In this document: piece by piece, positions 1-9,109 of the stretch | Numbering within the stretch: the first letter of the stretch is position 1 | Layout of the letters: each line of letters opens with the position of its first letter | Assembly (NCBI GenBank): GCA_021772615.1 | Contig: JAJFLQ010000185.1 | Span: 1-62,123 of the forward strand | Direction: 5' to 3' | Length of the DNA stretch: 62,123 nt | Source: Verrucomicrobiota bacterium | Lineage (GTDB): Bacteria; Verrucomicrobiota; Lentisphaeria; JABSQK01; JAJFLO01 | Program-made: the position numbers and the translations under genes | Notes under the pieces: generated by a model | Told to the model about the DNA's origin: nothing | Databases searched by the model: none | The model's input: the letters and a program-made list of their open reading frames with translations, nothing else

Positions 1-448
1 ACGGCTTGTGGAACGCCGTCGTCGAAGAGTTGATCGGGGAGCATACTGGTTGGCCTTTTTTACCTCCACACTACACTCCCTCTCGCGTGCGTGCGCGCGA
101 TCCCAAGAAAACAGAAACAAATATTGGACACTATTTGAAAAAAATCCCCTTCAAACGCAGGTCTATGGGAGGAGTTCTGAGGTTCACGTCGGTCGTCAGG
201 CGCGACAGGGATGCCGTTCGTCATGCTGTCCGGAAACAAACGGTGGCTGCACGCGAGCCGTGAAATTTCCGATACGAATTGGAGGGTGAGCGGCCTCGCG
301 AGCCGTTGTGTTGCGGATCGGCGACCGGGGCCGTGCGCCCTCCAGCGATTTGTATCGCCTTCTCAGCATCCGGGTGGTCATAGCGCGCCTGGCGGCGCGC
401 CCATCAAACGGCATGGCTGAGTTTTGTGACCGCTCCTGATGTGCGGCG
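1..448. other. Left-edge region without a convincing gene
   Basis: Several overlapping open frames cross this stretch, but none has a ribosome binding site, recognisable domain or credible composition. One frame open at the window edge and stopping near 263 could be the tail of a gene that starts outside, but I see no family resemblance. The stretch from 279 to 344 is a copy of an interspersed imperfect palindrome that occurs again at 6342-6401. The region is best read as intergenic DNA carrying a repeat. Confidence 0.5.
279..344. repeat. Interspersed imperfect palindromic repeat, copy A
   Basis: The segment opens with GGAGGG and closes with CCCTCC, so the ends can pair. Its core GAGCGGCCTCGCGAGC recurs (first 20-25 bases nearly identical) at 6342-6401, followed in both copies by a related block ending in TCGGCGA and CCGGG. 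Both copies lie outside genes. This fits a dispersed extragenic palindromic family; its mobility mechanism cannot be seen here. Confidence 0.6.
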
Positions 449-697
449 TTACTTTTTGGCCTTCTTCTTCATCTCCAGTTCGCTGACTTCCTCCGACAAC
501 TTTGCGATCTGCTTCATCTTCACGTCAATGATCACCTGGGTTTTGCTGTCAATCGCCTTCTCAACCGCCTTGCGAATCGCGGTCAACTTTGCTGGTGAAA
601 ACGGCTTGAAAAAATTGGCCAATTGTGTCGGATTCATCTCGGACAACCGTGAACGAATTCCCTTCAACTCTGCTTTTGCTTCCCGAATACCTGCCAT
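449..697 (-). CDS. Small basic protein, unknown function
   Basis: This 82-residue protein is not recognised. It has a strong Shine-Dalgarno sequence (GGAGGTAA, 5 bases before the ATG), which supports it as a real gene. It is helical in character: an alternating Glu/Lys/Arg N-terminal third, a central NPTQLANFFKPF segment, and a C-terminal half with coiled-coil heptads ending in a lysine-rich tail. It has no signal peptide or membrane segment, so it is probably cytoplasmic and could bind nucleic acid or be an assembly factor; that is a guess from charge alone. It stands alone between repeat DNA and a palindrome-containing spacer upstream. Confidence 0.7.
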   Translation of the reverse strand: MAGIREAKAELKGIRSRLSEMNPTQLANFFKPFSPAKLTAIRKAVEKAIDSKTQVIIDVKMKQIAKLSEEVSELEMKKKAKK

Positions 698-780
698 AAG
701 TTACCTCCATTTTGTGTTAAGATTTTGCACTTATTTATGATTTTCGACGACGTTCATTATTCAAAATCATTGAACTGTAA

Positions 781-806
781 ATCGTACGATCGGCATAACA
801 TTATGC
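781..806. promoter_or_regulatory. Two adjacent palindromes upstream of the small basic protein gene
   Basis: ATCGTACGAT (781-790) is a perfect 10-bp palindrome, and GCATAA-CA-TTATGC (793-806) is a 14-bp inverted repeat. They sit in the AT-rich spacer between the minus-strand gene at 449-697 and the 3' end of the DUF420 gene. The position, about 85-110 bases before the start codon, is compatible with operator sites; no regulator is identified. Confidence 0.3.
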
Positions 807-830
807 ATGCACCGTTAAAATCAAATGTAA

Positions 831-1295
831 TTAACGATAAAGCATTAAATACACCAGAACACCGCTGACTGATACAAACATCCACACCGGGAGCACCCAT
901 ACGGCAAACCGTCGATGCTTGTTGAAATTTTCATGAAAAGCAAACCACAACGTCACCACAATGAACGGCAGCATCACGGTGGCAAGGATGACATGCGGAA
1001 TGAGGATAACAAAGTATAACACGCGCGTCCAGTCGTGATAGGGATACTTCACCGATCCTACATTCATGTGATAGATTGCATAGGAGCAGAAAAAAAACAT
1101 CGAAACAATAACCGCAGTGATCATGAAACGCTTGTGTACGGCCGGATTTCCACGCCGGATATGGTAATATCCGAGGCCGAGACATACCGCGCAGACAGTA
1201 TTTAGTATGGCATTCAATGCCGGTAGGTAAGTCAAGTCGATCACGATAGGTGTATCCTCACTGAATCGTTGCGGCAACGCAATTTGGGAGGTCAA
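831..1295 (-). CDS. DUF420 family membrane protein (CtaM/YozB-like)
   Basis: The protein matches the DUF420 family by its pattern of ALNAILN, a GYYHIRR turn, an H-KRFM segment and a Y-IYHMN segment in four or five membrane helices. Family members such as Bacillus YozB/CtaM are linked to maturation of heme-copper oxidases; whether that holds here is inference because no oxidase gene is in view. At 154 residues the length is normal. The annotated start is a TTG without a clear ribosome binding site; an in-frame GTG at codon 18 (near 1244), preceded by GAGG, is a good alternative. It lies 36 bases after the transglutaminase gene on the same strand and may be its last co-transcribed gene. Confidence 0.75.
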   Translation of the reverse strand: MTSQIALPQRFSEDTPIVIDLTYLPALNAILNTVCAVCLGLGYYHIRRGNPAVHKRFMITAVIVSMFFFCSYAIYHMNVGSVKYPYHDWTRVLYFVILIPHVILATVMLPFIVVTLWFAFHENFNKHRRFAVWVLPVWMFVSVSGVLVYLMLYR

Positions 1296-1331
1296 TTGTG
1301 GCGTAAGGCTGATGAAGCATGAGCGCGATGA

Positions 1332-3278
1332 TCATCTATGCCTAATTCTCGCAAGCGCATGCTGCAGGTCTATCATTTTTGTGGATTCAATATCCCGGTT
1401 GCCGTAGCGCATATCGCAGAAGATTGTTGTAATCATGCGAATGTCGTCGATACGCGGATGCTGTGTGCTCTCTAATTGCCCCAAAAATTCCCAGGGCGTC
1501 TGTGAGGGCTGCCGATAACATCGTTGCCTTGCAAGCAATCTCATCATTCGGTCATAGAAGTGATGAACCTCGCGTTTTCGTCTCTGCTTCGTTTTTTCTC
1601 GTGAGAAAAAACGGGACAGAAGCCGGCGCCAGTCAACCTGCCATGCGAGCATGCCTATACCAATCAGGCCGCACCCCGCGAGTATCACAAGCAGGTAGTT
1701 CAGTATCACCGACACCGCATCACGTAAGTGGCTCCCCAAAAAGGAGAACAGCGCGCGTTGTTCGTGTGCGTCGAATTCGACGATCCGGGAGTACCATGTA
1801 TACTCGACCCATTCAAATAGCGTCAGCGCCAATGCACGCGGCGTATCCTCGACGCCGCGACCATACGGTGTAGCATCGGCGATGGTCCATCCTTGTCCCG
1901 GCAGGAAATATTCTGTCCACGCGTGCGCGTTCTTGCTGCGAATATTGAAGAACTCGCCCAATTCATTTTTTTCGACGGGTATATAACCGCCGACAACACG
2001 CGCGGGAATGCCGCGCATCCTCAGCAACACGGTAAGCGCAGACGCAAATCGCTCACAATGGCCCCGACGTTCGACAAACATGAAGTCATCAATCGGATTC
2101 AGGCGATCAAGGTCCGGCGCGCCGAGATCATACTGGAATTCGCTCTGGAAGTAGGTCGCCAGCCGCCCCACCTGGCTGGCTGTGTCATTGTCGTTGCCCA
2201 GAAAATCCTGCAACCATGCCTGCAGTTGTTCCGACTGCTCCGGCAATTCCAGGTATCGCCGCAGCTGCCGGTCGTCGAGGCTATCGGTTGGGTCCACGGG
2301 CTGCGTCCAGTACACATACGATGTATTATTGCGCAGTTTGAAGTCAATCTTCACACCGCCGTCGCCGGCAATATACGGGCGACTCACAAATGAGCCTTGA
2401 ACTGTCGTTACATACCCGTCAACCGGCAGCTTGTTGTCCAGCAGTGTGTAATTCGTAATCGTCACGGTTCGCTGCAATGCGGCCTCGGGGTTTTCGGGTC
2501 CCATCTGGTTCTTGATCTTCCGCGCCCAGTGACTCGCCGTCCAGGCCCTGCCGTCGAATTGATCAAGGCCGTACAGCTTCAGGTACGAGATGCCTTCACC
2601 CTGGATACGAAATATAAGTGCATCGCCGCCATCGCCGGCGCTGTCGCTCATGTCCATTTGCTGATCCAGCGGGCCTCGACCGCCGCCGCCAAGAAGTTGG
2701 CTCGGCGGTCGCGCCTGGAAGTTAAAACGCGGGAACGACACGAAGAAGGTCACCGTTAGGAGCGCAAGACCGCATATCTCGCGAAAGCGAAGCCTGACGG
2801 CAAACGGCGACGTGCTCTGTGCCGATTGCCCGTAACGCTCGTTTTCCAGTGCCGTCAACGCCTTTGGCCCCACAACCAGGAACGCACACAGAATGACAAA
2901 CGCCTTGTAGTCGAATACGACCTGGGTGCCAACACCTATGTGTATTAACGCCACCAACACGGACAGGTCGCGGGTTCGCGGCACCGGCCGTTCGAGGAGA
3001 TGAACGAGTTGATAAACAAACAGGGAGTTGCCGCCTACGAAGATCATAACGTTATGACCGATCTCCCAGGTAGCGGAAAGATACTTAAATGTGCCGCACG
3101 CGGCCAACAACAACAGCGCCTCGATATCGCGTGATACAAGTGGTTTCTCACGCCGCTGCCGCAGACAGATCCACCACAGCACAGCATAGACGACAGGCAC
3201 GTAATCGACCTCCCAGCTGAAGCCCTGACAGATCAATCCAAGTAGTATCAAGAGATTTCGCGGCTCAGTATAACGCAT
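1332..3278 (-). CDS. TgpA-type membrane transglutaminase-like protein
   Basis: This 648-residue protein has a multi-helix N-terminal membrane domain (about residues 5-190, DUF3488-like), then a periplasmic transglutaminase core, another membrane helix near 530-550 and a cytoplasmic DUF4129-like tail. The papain-like triad is intact: Cys408 in RGHCERFAS, His452 in NAHAWTEY and Asp468 in IADATPYG. In Pseudomonas, TgpA of this family is essential, with transglutaminase activity toward periplasmic substrates. The ATG start is preceded by AAGGA and lies 5 bases after the DUF58 stop, so it is translated with moxR and DUF58. This triad is widespread and its exact role is unsettled. Confidence 0.93.
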   Translation of the reverse strand: MRYTEPRNLLILLGLICQGFSWEVDYVPVVYAVLWWICLRQRREKPLVSRDIEALLLLAACGTFKYLSATWEIGHNVMIFVGGNSLFVYQLVHLLERPVPRTRDLSVLVALIHIGVGTQVVFDYKAFVILCAFLVVGPKALTALENERYGQSAQSTSPFAVRLRFREICGLALLTVTFFVSFPRFNFQARPPSQLLGGGGRGPLDQQMDMSDSAGDGGDALIFRIQGEGISYLKLYGLDQFDGRAWTASHWARKIKNQMGPENPEAALQRTVTITNYTLLDNKLPVDGYVTTVQGSFVSRPYIAGDGGVKIDFKLRNNTSYVYWTQPVDPTDSLDDRQLRRYLELPEQSEQLQAWLQDFLGNDNDTASQVGRLATYFQSEFQYDLGAPDLDRLNPIDDFMFVERRGHCERFASALTVLLRMRGIPARVVGGYIPVEKNELGEFFNIRSKNAHAWTEYFLPGQGWTIADATPYGRGVEDTPRALALTLFEWVEYTWYSRIVEFDAHEQRALFSFLGSHLRDAVSVILNYLLVILAGCGLIGIGMLAWQVDWRRLLSRFFSREKTKQRRKREVHHFYDRMMRLLARQRCYRQPSQTPWEFLGQLESTQHPRIDDIRMITTIFCDMRYGNRDIESTKMIDLQHALARIRHR

Positions 3279-3283
3279 GGTCC

Positions 3284-4414
3284 TTACAACACTCCTCTGG
3301 CGCCGTACCGACGCAAGGTGATATCGGGATACTGCACGACGACGGGGTCAAACGCAGGTTCGGCGATGTACACCTGCACCTTTCGATTGAGTATGCTCGT
3401 CAGCTCGCGCACATACGCCAGATCCTCAGGATGATCGTCGGTCAACACGACACTGAGGCCTGACTTTTGTGACAATGCGGCGGTGATCGCGGGTAACCGC
3501 GCGAGGTCATTCTGCTTGTCGGCCGGCTGCAGACGGGCAAGGGCTTCGAGGATCACATCGCCGTCGGCAAATGGCGGGATCGAAATCACGTCATCGGCGC
3601 CGATGATCGCGAACTCAACCTGGTACCCTTGATCCAGCGCGGCAAAGGCGAGCGAACCGGACGCGCGCGCCGCCCAGTCCAGCATGGTTTCACCGTCGAT
3701 GGTTGTGCCGACCCGATTATCGACCACGATCGACACACGGCCGGATAGCTCCTCGTCGAATTCTTTGACCATGATCCCCTGCCCTTTCGACGACGACGGC
3801 CAATGAATGAGCCGCACCGGATCCCGCGGCTGAAACGGACGAACACCGTGGAAATTATCGCCGGTCTGCGACTTGAACTTGCCGGTAAATCGTCCGCCCA
3901 ACATCGGCTCGAAACCGGCCGCCACGGGAGGCGTGCACGGAAAAAGTGCGGGAAACACCAGGACCTCGCCGGCAAAACGCATCGCCCGACGGTGCTGCAG
4001 CAGGCCATATGGAAACGTAGACCTGGCGCGCAACGCCGAAAATGGATAGACGCCGCGGCGCTCGAACGTGAGTTCGGGCGTGACATGTCGCTCCTCACCG
4101 GCGGCCAACCGACCGATTGCCATCAACTCGCCCCAGGGACCGAAAAGGCGTAGGTGCCCGATATCTGCGTCGCCAGTATTTGCGACCGTCCAGGCATCGC
4201 GGATCCGGTCCCCTTCGCTACAGGTGATGGAACCCGGCGGCGCCACGGCAATATGTCTGGTACTGCCGCGCGCACGAAAGAAGTTCACCACAAAACACGC
4301 AAACATCACACCCAGGACCAGAAACAACAACCCGGAAAATGACTGCATCGACACCAGATACAAACAAAACGAGATCGCCAGAATCAGCGTGCCAAATTTT
4401 GTCGGAAAAATCAT
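3284..4414 (-). CDS. DUF58 domain protein
   Basis: Two hydrophobic helices (about residues 8-45) precede a soluble domain with the DUF58 signature, here IHWPSSSKGQGIMVKEFDE near residue 205, followed by a von Willebrand A-like fold. Proteins of this family are encoded with MoxR AAA+ ATPases and are thought to be their partners in metal-dependent assembly or maturation of envelope or dehydrogenase complexes. The start ATG overlaps the moxR stop by 4 bases (ATGA), so translation is coupled. At 376 residues it is of typical length. The conserved order moxR, DUF58, transglutaminase supports the call more than any single motif. Confidence 0.92.
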   Translation of the reverse strand: MIFPTKFGTLILAISFCLYLVSMQSFSGLLFLVLGVMFACFVVNFFRARGSTRHIAVAPPGSITCSEGDRIRDAWTVANTGDADIGHLRLFGPWGELMAIGRLAAGEERHVTPELTFERRGVYPFSALRARSTFPYGLLQHRRAMRFAGEVLVFPALFPCTPPVAAGFEPMLGGRFTGKFKSQTGDNFHGVRPFQPRDPVRLIHWPSSSKGQGIMVKEFDEELSGRVSIVVDNRVGTTIDGETMLDWAARASGSLAFAALDQGYQVEFAIIGADDVISIPPFADGDVILEALARLQPADKQNDLARLPAITAALSQKSGLSVVLTDDHPEDLAYVRELTSILNRKVQVYIAEPAFDPVVVQYPDITLRRYGARGVL

Positions 4415-5364
4415 ACCGGAACGGCCACTGACTCGACGAGTTCCTCGATGATCGAGTCGACATTGAGCGTGGCGTGGCGAGTGCCCTTTTTGATAATGAC
4501 GCGATGTGCCAACACCACCGGAGCGCCGGATTTTATGTCGTCGGGAAGGACGTAGTCGCGACCGGCGATCAATGCCATTGCCTGGCTGTAGCGAAGGAGA
4601 TCGAGACCGCCGCGAGGACTCGCGCCGACCTGGATATTGGGCGCCGAGCGTGTGGCGTGAACAATTGCGACAATGTAATCGACAAGATCATCGGCAACCT
4701 TTATTTGCTCCACAACGTGTTGCACATCAACAAGGTTAGCGCATGTAATCACACTTTGCGATTCGGCGATCGGCGTCCCATTCATGCGCGAACGCAGCAT
4801 GAGGCCTTCGTCCTGGGCGTTCAAATACCCGATCTTCAACCGCACCATGAACCGGTCCATTTGCGCGAAAGGCAGCGGATACGTGCCCTCCAACTCGATC
4901 GGATTCTGTGTAGCGATTACGAGAAACGGCGATTGCAGGCCGTGCCGCTCGCCGTCAACGGTGACCTGCGTTTCCTCCATCGCTTCGAGCAGGCTCGACT
5001 GCGTTCGTGGCGTCGCCCGGTTGATCTCATCGCCGAGGAGAACGTTGGTAAACAACGGCCCTTCACGAAAATGGAAGGCGCCGCTGTTGGGATTGTAGAT
5101 ATTCACACCGGTAATATCGGACGGCAGCAGGTCGGCCGTAAACTGAACCCGTTTGAAATCGCCGGCTATCGACTTCGCAATCGATTTCGCCAGCATTGTT
5201 TTTCCGACGCCGGGCACATCTTCGACCAGGATGTGTCCGCCGGCCAGCATCGCAGATACAGCTTTCACGACGACCGAGCGCTTGCCGATGATGACGTGTT
5301 CGATATTTTCGATAAGATTCTGAATCGCCGCCGCCGCGTCTTCTGCCGTCATTTCGCTCGCCAT
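4411..5364 (-). CDS. MoxR family AAA+ ATPase
   Basis: A 317-residue AAA+ ATPase with Walker A PGVGKT (51-56), Walker B LLGDEINRA (around 110-118), and the MoxR-specific sensor segment IATQNPIELEGTYPLPFAQMDRF. MoxR proteins act as chaperone-like ATPases with von Willebrand A partners, here presumably the overlapping DUF58 protein. The ATG start has a GGAG about 11 bases upstream. It is the first gene of a minus-strand operon running through the transglutaminase and possibly the DUF420 gene. The opposite strand carries a long open frame, which I regard as a shadow of codon bias. Confidence 0.96.
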   Translation of the reverse strand: MASEMTAEDAAAAIQNLIENIEHVIIGKRSVVVKAVSAMLAGGHILVEDVPGVGKTMLAKSIAKSIAGDFKRVQFTADLLPSDITGVNIYNPNSGAFHFREGPLFTNVLLGDEINRATPRTQSSLLEAMEETQVTVDGERHGLQSPFLVIATQNPIELEGTYPLPFAQMDRFMVRLKIGYLNAQDEGLMLRSRMNGTPIAESQSVITCANLVDVQHVVEQIKVADDLVDYIVAIVHATRSAPNIQVGASPRGGLDLLRYSQAMALIAGRDYVLPDDIKSGAPVVLAHRVIIKKGTRHATLNVDSIIEELVESVAVPV

Positions 5365-5570
5365 ATGAATCGATTCTCCTTCGAAGCGTGTATATTGGTT
5401 TTGCCATGGATCTGCTCAATGCGAACCGACGCCGTTGGCGTTACGATCGCAGCGGCACATGACATACGTTGAATTCCAGGAAACACCAGAGGTTCGAATT
5501 GCCCGAACTCGAACCTATACTATATTCGTCGAGTACCTATTTGTTCAATCACACCCGTACGGTTTGCGAA

Positions 5571-6302
5571 ATGCCCGATCACATAGATTACCTCGCCGTG
5601 TGTGCGCATCCGGATGATGCGGAGCTGACCTGTGCCGGACTGCTGATGCGCGCGAAGGACAGCGGATATTCCATCGGCGTCGTCGATCTCAGCCGCGGGG
5701 AACTGGGGAGCCGCGGCTCCGTCACCGATCGCGATGCGGAAGCAAGCGCGGCAGCGACGGTAATGGCACTGGACGTACGCTATAACCTTGAGCTGCCGGA
5801 TGGCAATATCGTGTGTTCGCGAGAAAATGTCATTCGGCTGGTCGAATTGATCCGCAGATGGCGGCCGCGGATGCTTATCACCTCCTACTGGGAAGATCAT
5901 CATCCGGACCACGTACAGACCAGCAAAATCGCGACGGATGCGTGGTGGTTTGCCGGAGTGGCCAACTATCCCGGTGGCGGCATCGCCCACCGGCCGGAGC
6001 GCATCCTGTACTATCAGGGCCGCGGAGTCTTCCCTCCATCATGTGTGGTCGATATCACCAGCACGTGGGAAAGAAAAAAATCCGCTATCGCCTGTTATCA
6101 CTCGCAGTTACACCGGAATACCGCAGAAAGTGAACCCAAAACCTATACGTCTTCGGAAAATTTCATGGACCTGTGGGAAGGACGCCATCGCTACCTCGGT
6201 TCACTGATCGGCACGGAATACGGCGAAGCGTATCATGTTCGCACGCCGGTGCCGGTATTTGATATCGCCTCGCTCACAGGCGGCGCGCCCGGCGTGCTCT
6301 GA
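5571..6302 (+). CDS. PIG-L/LmbE family deacetylase, BshB1-like
   Basis: A 243-residue zinc-dependent N-deacetylase. The metal-binding motif AHPDDAE is at residues 12-18 and the second motif DHHPDH at 109-114. The segments GVVDLSRGELGSRGS, LPDGNI and RPRMLITSYWEDHHPDH match BshB1, which deacetylates GlcNAc-malate in bacillithiol synthesis. No other bsh gene is in the window, so the substrate could also be another GlcNAc conjugate. The frame stays open 34 codons upstream, but the family begins at the chosen ATG, whose context lacks a clear ribosome binding site. It diverges from the moxR operon. Confidence 0.88.
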   Translation: MPDHIDYLAVCAHPDDAELTCAGLLMRAKDSGYSIGVVDLSRGELGSRGSVTDRDAEASAAATVMALDVRYNLELPDGNIVCSRENVIRLVELIRRWRPRMLITSYWEDHHPDHVQTSKIATDAWWFAGVANYPGGGIAHRPERILYYQGRGVFPPSCVVDITSTWERKKSAIACYHSQLHRNTAESEPKTYTSSENFMDLWEGRHRYLGSLIGTEYGEAYHVRTPVPVFDIASLTGGAPGVL

Positions 6303-6341
6303 CGCAGCACGTACAGCACCCGGGTTGGTGGTCACAGCCGC

Positions 6342-6401
6342 CTGGAGGGCGAGCGGCCTCGCGAGCTGGAACATTGCGAATCGGCGAGCCGGGCACTCCC
6401 G
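6342..6401. repeat. Interspersed imperfect palindromic repeat, copy B
   Basis: Second copy of the element at 279-344, sharing GAGCGGCCTCGCGAGC and a downstream TCGGCGA/CCGGG block. It fills most of the 112-base gap between two convergent genes (ends at 6302 and 6415), a place where extragenic palindromes commonly sit and where it may help stop transcription from both sides. Confidence 0.6.
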
Positions 6402-6414
6402 CCGGGTACACGGC

Positions 6415-7557
6415 TTACTCTCCGCCAGGCACGCGTCCCAAGGACTGCCTCACCGCTTCGAGGTGGGTATCGAGATTCTCCGCGGTCACGGTAATTCCGA
6501 AGCCGCCATCGGCACCCGTGTTCGTTGCGTTCTTCGGGTGCGTAATGCGATCCATCATCAGGCGGCCGGTTTCCGGTAGAAAGTGGCTGGTATCCGAAAA
6601 ATGCTCCAAATAGTCGCTGGTTACTGGATTGATCGTCATGAAGTTGGTGACCGTTCCGAAAATGTCCACGACATCGCGCAGCCACCGTTCGTACTCGTCG
6701 ATTCCCATCGACTCTGATAGCGCCCGGAACACCGGCGCCGGCTGCGGTGTGACGAACACGAGCCATTCAACGCCCGGATACTCGTCTCGCAACTGCCGCA
6801 GACACGCGTTGTAACGCTCATGATCCGGCAGCCAGGTTCCGTGCTCGGACTCACCTTTGCGGATCGTCTCGACGTAGTGACTTGTGCGAGCTTCGAGCGC
6901 TTCACGATCGTACGGACGGGGCACTGCTGCATTGCGATCACGCCGATAGTGATCACGGCGAATTTTACCGCGATAGAGCTTCGTCCAGTTGCTGATTGAG
7001 TAGTCGATTCCGCTGAAGCTCAACACTGTCGCGTAACGATACGACCACGCTGTGGTGCGGTCGATGTAGGTGCCGGGTTGCTTTTCGGCGTTGCGCATAC
7101 CGGTTCCAAAATCCATACGCCCGAAATAATCCAGGCCGAGGATGACCCGTTTGAGCGGCTTGCCACTGCAGTCAGCAGCGAAACGAATGAATCCGGCGTA
7201 CTCAGACGGCATCATGCCCTTTACAGCGTAGTTGAATACCTTCATCCCCTGAATATCTGCTGGATTTATGTATGTACTGCGACTGCTGCCGCATAACACG
7301 GTATCGTAGTCCTCGCTGGTGAAGTACAGGCGATTTGTTTTTTGCTGACGCTCGTTAAAACCGAGTTGACGGATGTTGGCATCGTGCACATGCTCGAAAC
7401 ACCACAGAGGGTCCAAGGCAACATTAATAGTTGCGACTGTTCCCATTATCACTGCGGTCATAATAAGCGTGATAATAAACCAATGCTTTGCCTGCACCCG
7501 AGGTCGCTCCTTGCTGCGGTTTCTGAACAATTCAGAAGTTGAAATATATGAACTCAC
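6415..7557 (-). CDS. SGNH/AlgX-like protein, partner of the upstream MBOAT
   Basis: An N-terminal membrane anchor (about 25-48) is followed by an exported domain with GSSRS at residues 90-94, resembling the nucleophile block of SGNH acyltransferase-like proteins, and a C-terminal DTSHF segment (near 320) that could supply Asp and His. Such proteins (AlgJ/AlgX/DltD-like) take acyl groups from an MBOAT channel and place them on exported glycans. The GTG start lies inside the last codons of the MBOAT gene (26-base overlap), so the two are translated together. The specific subfamily is not certain; the role is inferred mainly from the pairing. Confidence 0.72.
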   Translation of the reverse strand: MSSYISTSELFRNRSKERPRVQAKHWFIITLIMTAVIMGTVATINVALDPLWCFEHVHDANIRQLGFNERQQKTNRLYFTSEDYDTVLCGSSRSTYINPADIQGMKVFNYAVKGMMPSEYAGFIRFAADCSGKPLKRVILGLDYFGRMDFGTGMRNAEKQPGTYIDRTTAWSYRYATVLSFSGIDYSISNWTKLYRGKIRRDHYRRDRNAAVPRPYDREALEARTSHYVETIRKGESEHGTWLPDHERYNACLRQLRDEYPGVEWLVFVTPQPAPVFRALSESMGIDEYERWLRDVVDIFGTVTNFMTINPVTSDYLEHFSDTSHFLPETGRLMMDRITHPKNATNTGADGGFGITVTAENLDTHLEAVRQSLGRVPGGE

Positions 7558-8980
7558 TAACCTTACTGAAATTCATCAAAGAGGTTACTATCACGAACAC
7601 GGTGATTATCGCGAATCGCGGTGTGGCCCGAAAGACCGTCTTCAGACCGCCGGCGTCCTTAGGAATCAAGGGAGCCACAAGCGGGGTCATGGCGAGAAAA
7701 ACCACGGCCACAATCCAATCGCTCGTGTCAAAGCGAACGCATTCACGAATCGCCGCCCACGCCGGCCCAAGTCCAAGCGAGCATGTCTCGCCGATACCAA
7801 ACATACGCTGCAGCAAGCCGGTCGCGTCGGCCATCGACTCCGCGCGGAAGAATACCCAGGTGATATTTACGAATCCGAACGTCACCAACCAGGCAGCCGG
7901 GACCGGTAGCCGCATGCCGGCGCGATGCCATTTGCGGTTGATCGCCGTGGCAATACCGTGAAATGCGCCCCAGATCACGAATGTCCACCCTGCCCCATGC
8001 CACAATCCGCTGAGCACAAACGTGATCATGAGATTGACATAGGTCCGGAATTCGCCATGCCGGTTGCCGCCAAGCGGTACGTAGAGATAATCGCGCAGAA
8101 ACCGTGACAACGTCATATGCCACCGCCCCCAAAACTCGCGAATATCAAGGGCGCGATATGGTTGGTTGAAGTTTAACGGCAACGCGATGTTGAACATGAG
8201 CGCGACGCCGATCGCCATATCGGTGTACCCCGTAAAATCGAAGTAAAGCTGGAATGAATATGCAAGGGTCGTATACCAGGCTTCGATCACGGACAATGAC
8301 GCGATCGTGCTGTAGCCCGCATTCACATGCACGGCAAGGGTATCCGCCAGGATGACTTTCTTAAACAGGCCCATCCCGAATACGAACAAGCCGGTCGCCA
8401 GATTCTGGTAGTCGATGGAGAAATTCTTTTGCGACTGAAATTGCGGCATCATTTCTTTGTGATGCACGATCGGACCCGCGATGAGCTGTGGGAAAAACGT
8501 TACAAAGAGGCAGTAACTCAGGAAATCGTATTCATGCGTCTCATTGCGATAGCTGTCGACGAGATAAGCGATTTGCTGAAAGGTAAAGAAGCTGATAGCC
8601 AAGGGAAGAACCAGATTCAGCGGCTCGATTTGCACGCCAAAGAATCGATCCATATTTGCGATTGCGAAATCGGTGTACTTATAGTAGCCAAGCAAGCCCA
8701 GATTGAACGTGATGCCGACGATCAATCGACGCCTGTCCGCAGGCCGATGACAGCCGTCTTCGTCGGGTGCGGCAAAGGATCTGCCGACGAGGTAATTGAT
8801 AACGATCGATGCGATAATGATGAGGAGATACGACAGCTTCCACCAGCCGTAGAAGAAGAATGAGCACGTCATCAGCCACGCACGCGCCGGCACCGAAAGT
8901 CGACTCCGATGTAAGAAAAAAAACATCGTGATCGTGATCGGCAGGAATAGCAGGATATATTCGAACGAATTGAAAAGCAT
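7532..8980 (-). CDS. MBOAT family O-acyltransferase (AlgI-like)
   Basis: A 482-residue polytopic membrane protein with the MBOAT core: REFWGRWHMTLSRFLRDYLY, then PLGGNRHG, and LSGLWHGAGWTFVIWGAFHG carrying the conserved histidine. The family moves acyl groups (usually acetyl) across the membrane for O-acylation of extracellular polysaccharide. The overlapping downstream SGNH-like gene is the expected periplasmic partner. The start ATG at 8980 has only a weak ribosome binding site. The glycan modified is unknown; the flanking GT4 gene at 9110 on the other strand may belong to the same glycan programme. Confidence 0.94.
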   Translation of the reverse strand: MLFNSFEYILLFLPITITMFFFLHRSRLSVPARAWLMTCSFFFYGWWKLSYLLIIIASIVINYLVGRSFAAPDEDGCHRPADRRRLIVGITFNLGLLGYYKYTDFAIANMDRFFGVQIEPLNLVLPLAISFFTFQQIAYLVDSYRNETHEYDFLSYCLFVTFFPQLIAGPIVHHKEMMPQFQSQKNFSIDYQNLATGLFVFGMGLFKKVILADTLAVHVNAGYSTIASLSVIEAWYTTLAYSFQLYFDFTGYTDMAIGVALMFNIALPLNFNQPYRALDIREFWGRWHMTLSRFLRDYLYVPLGGNRHGEFRTYVNLMITFVLSGLWHGAGWTFVIWGAFHGIATAINRKWHRAGMRLPVPAAWLVTFGFVNITWVFFRAESMADATGLLQRMFGIGETCSLGLGPAWAAIRECVRFDTSDWIVAVVFLAMTPLVAPLIPKDAGGLKTVFRATPRFAIITVFVIVTSLMNFSKVSEFIYFNF

Positions 8981-9109
8981 CTCGGAATTCCGGTATCGGT
9001 TGCGGGGCAGGCAGTCAATGTATCGCGGGAATGCATGGTTGCGACCCCGATTCCAATCCGTTATCGGGCCAATCGTATTTCGCTGTTAAATCCTCACTGT
9101 TGCCAGCCG

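Noticed and set aside
6..289. Two overlapping frames at the left edge as genes
   Set aside because: No ribosome binding site, biased composition with many Arg and Ser, and no recognisable domain.
4474..5472. 332-codon open frame opposite moxR
   Set aside because: It mirrors a highly conserved AAA+ gene, has no family pattern or ribosome binding site, and is explained by codon bias of the opposite strand.
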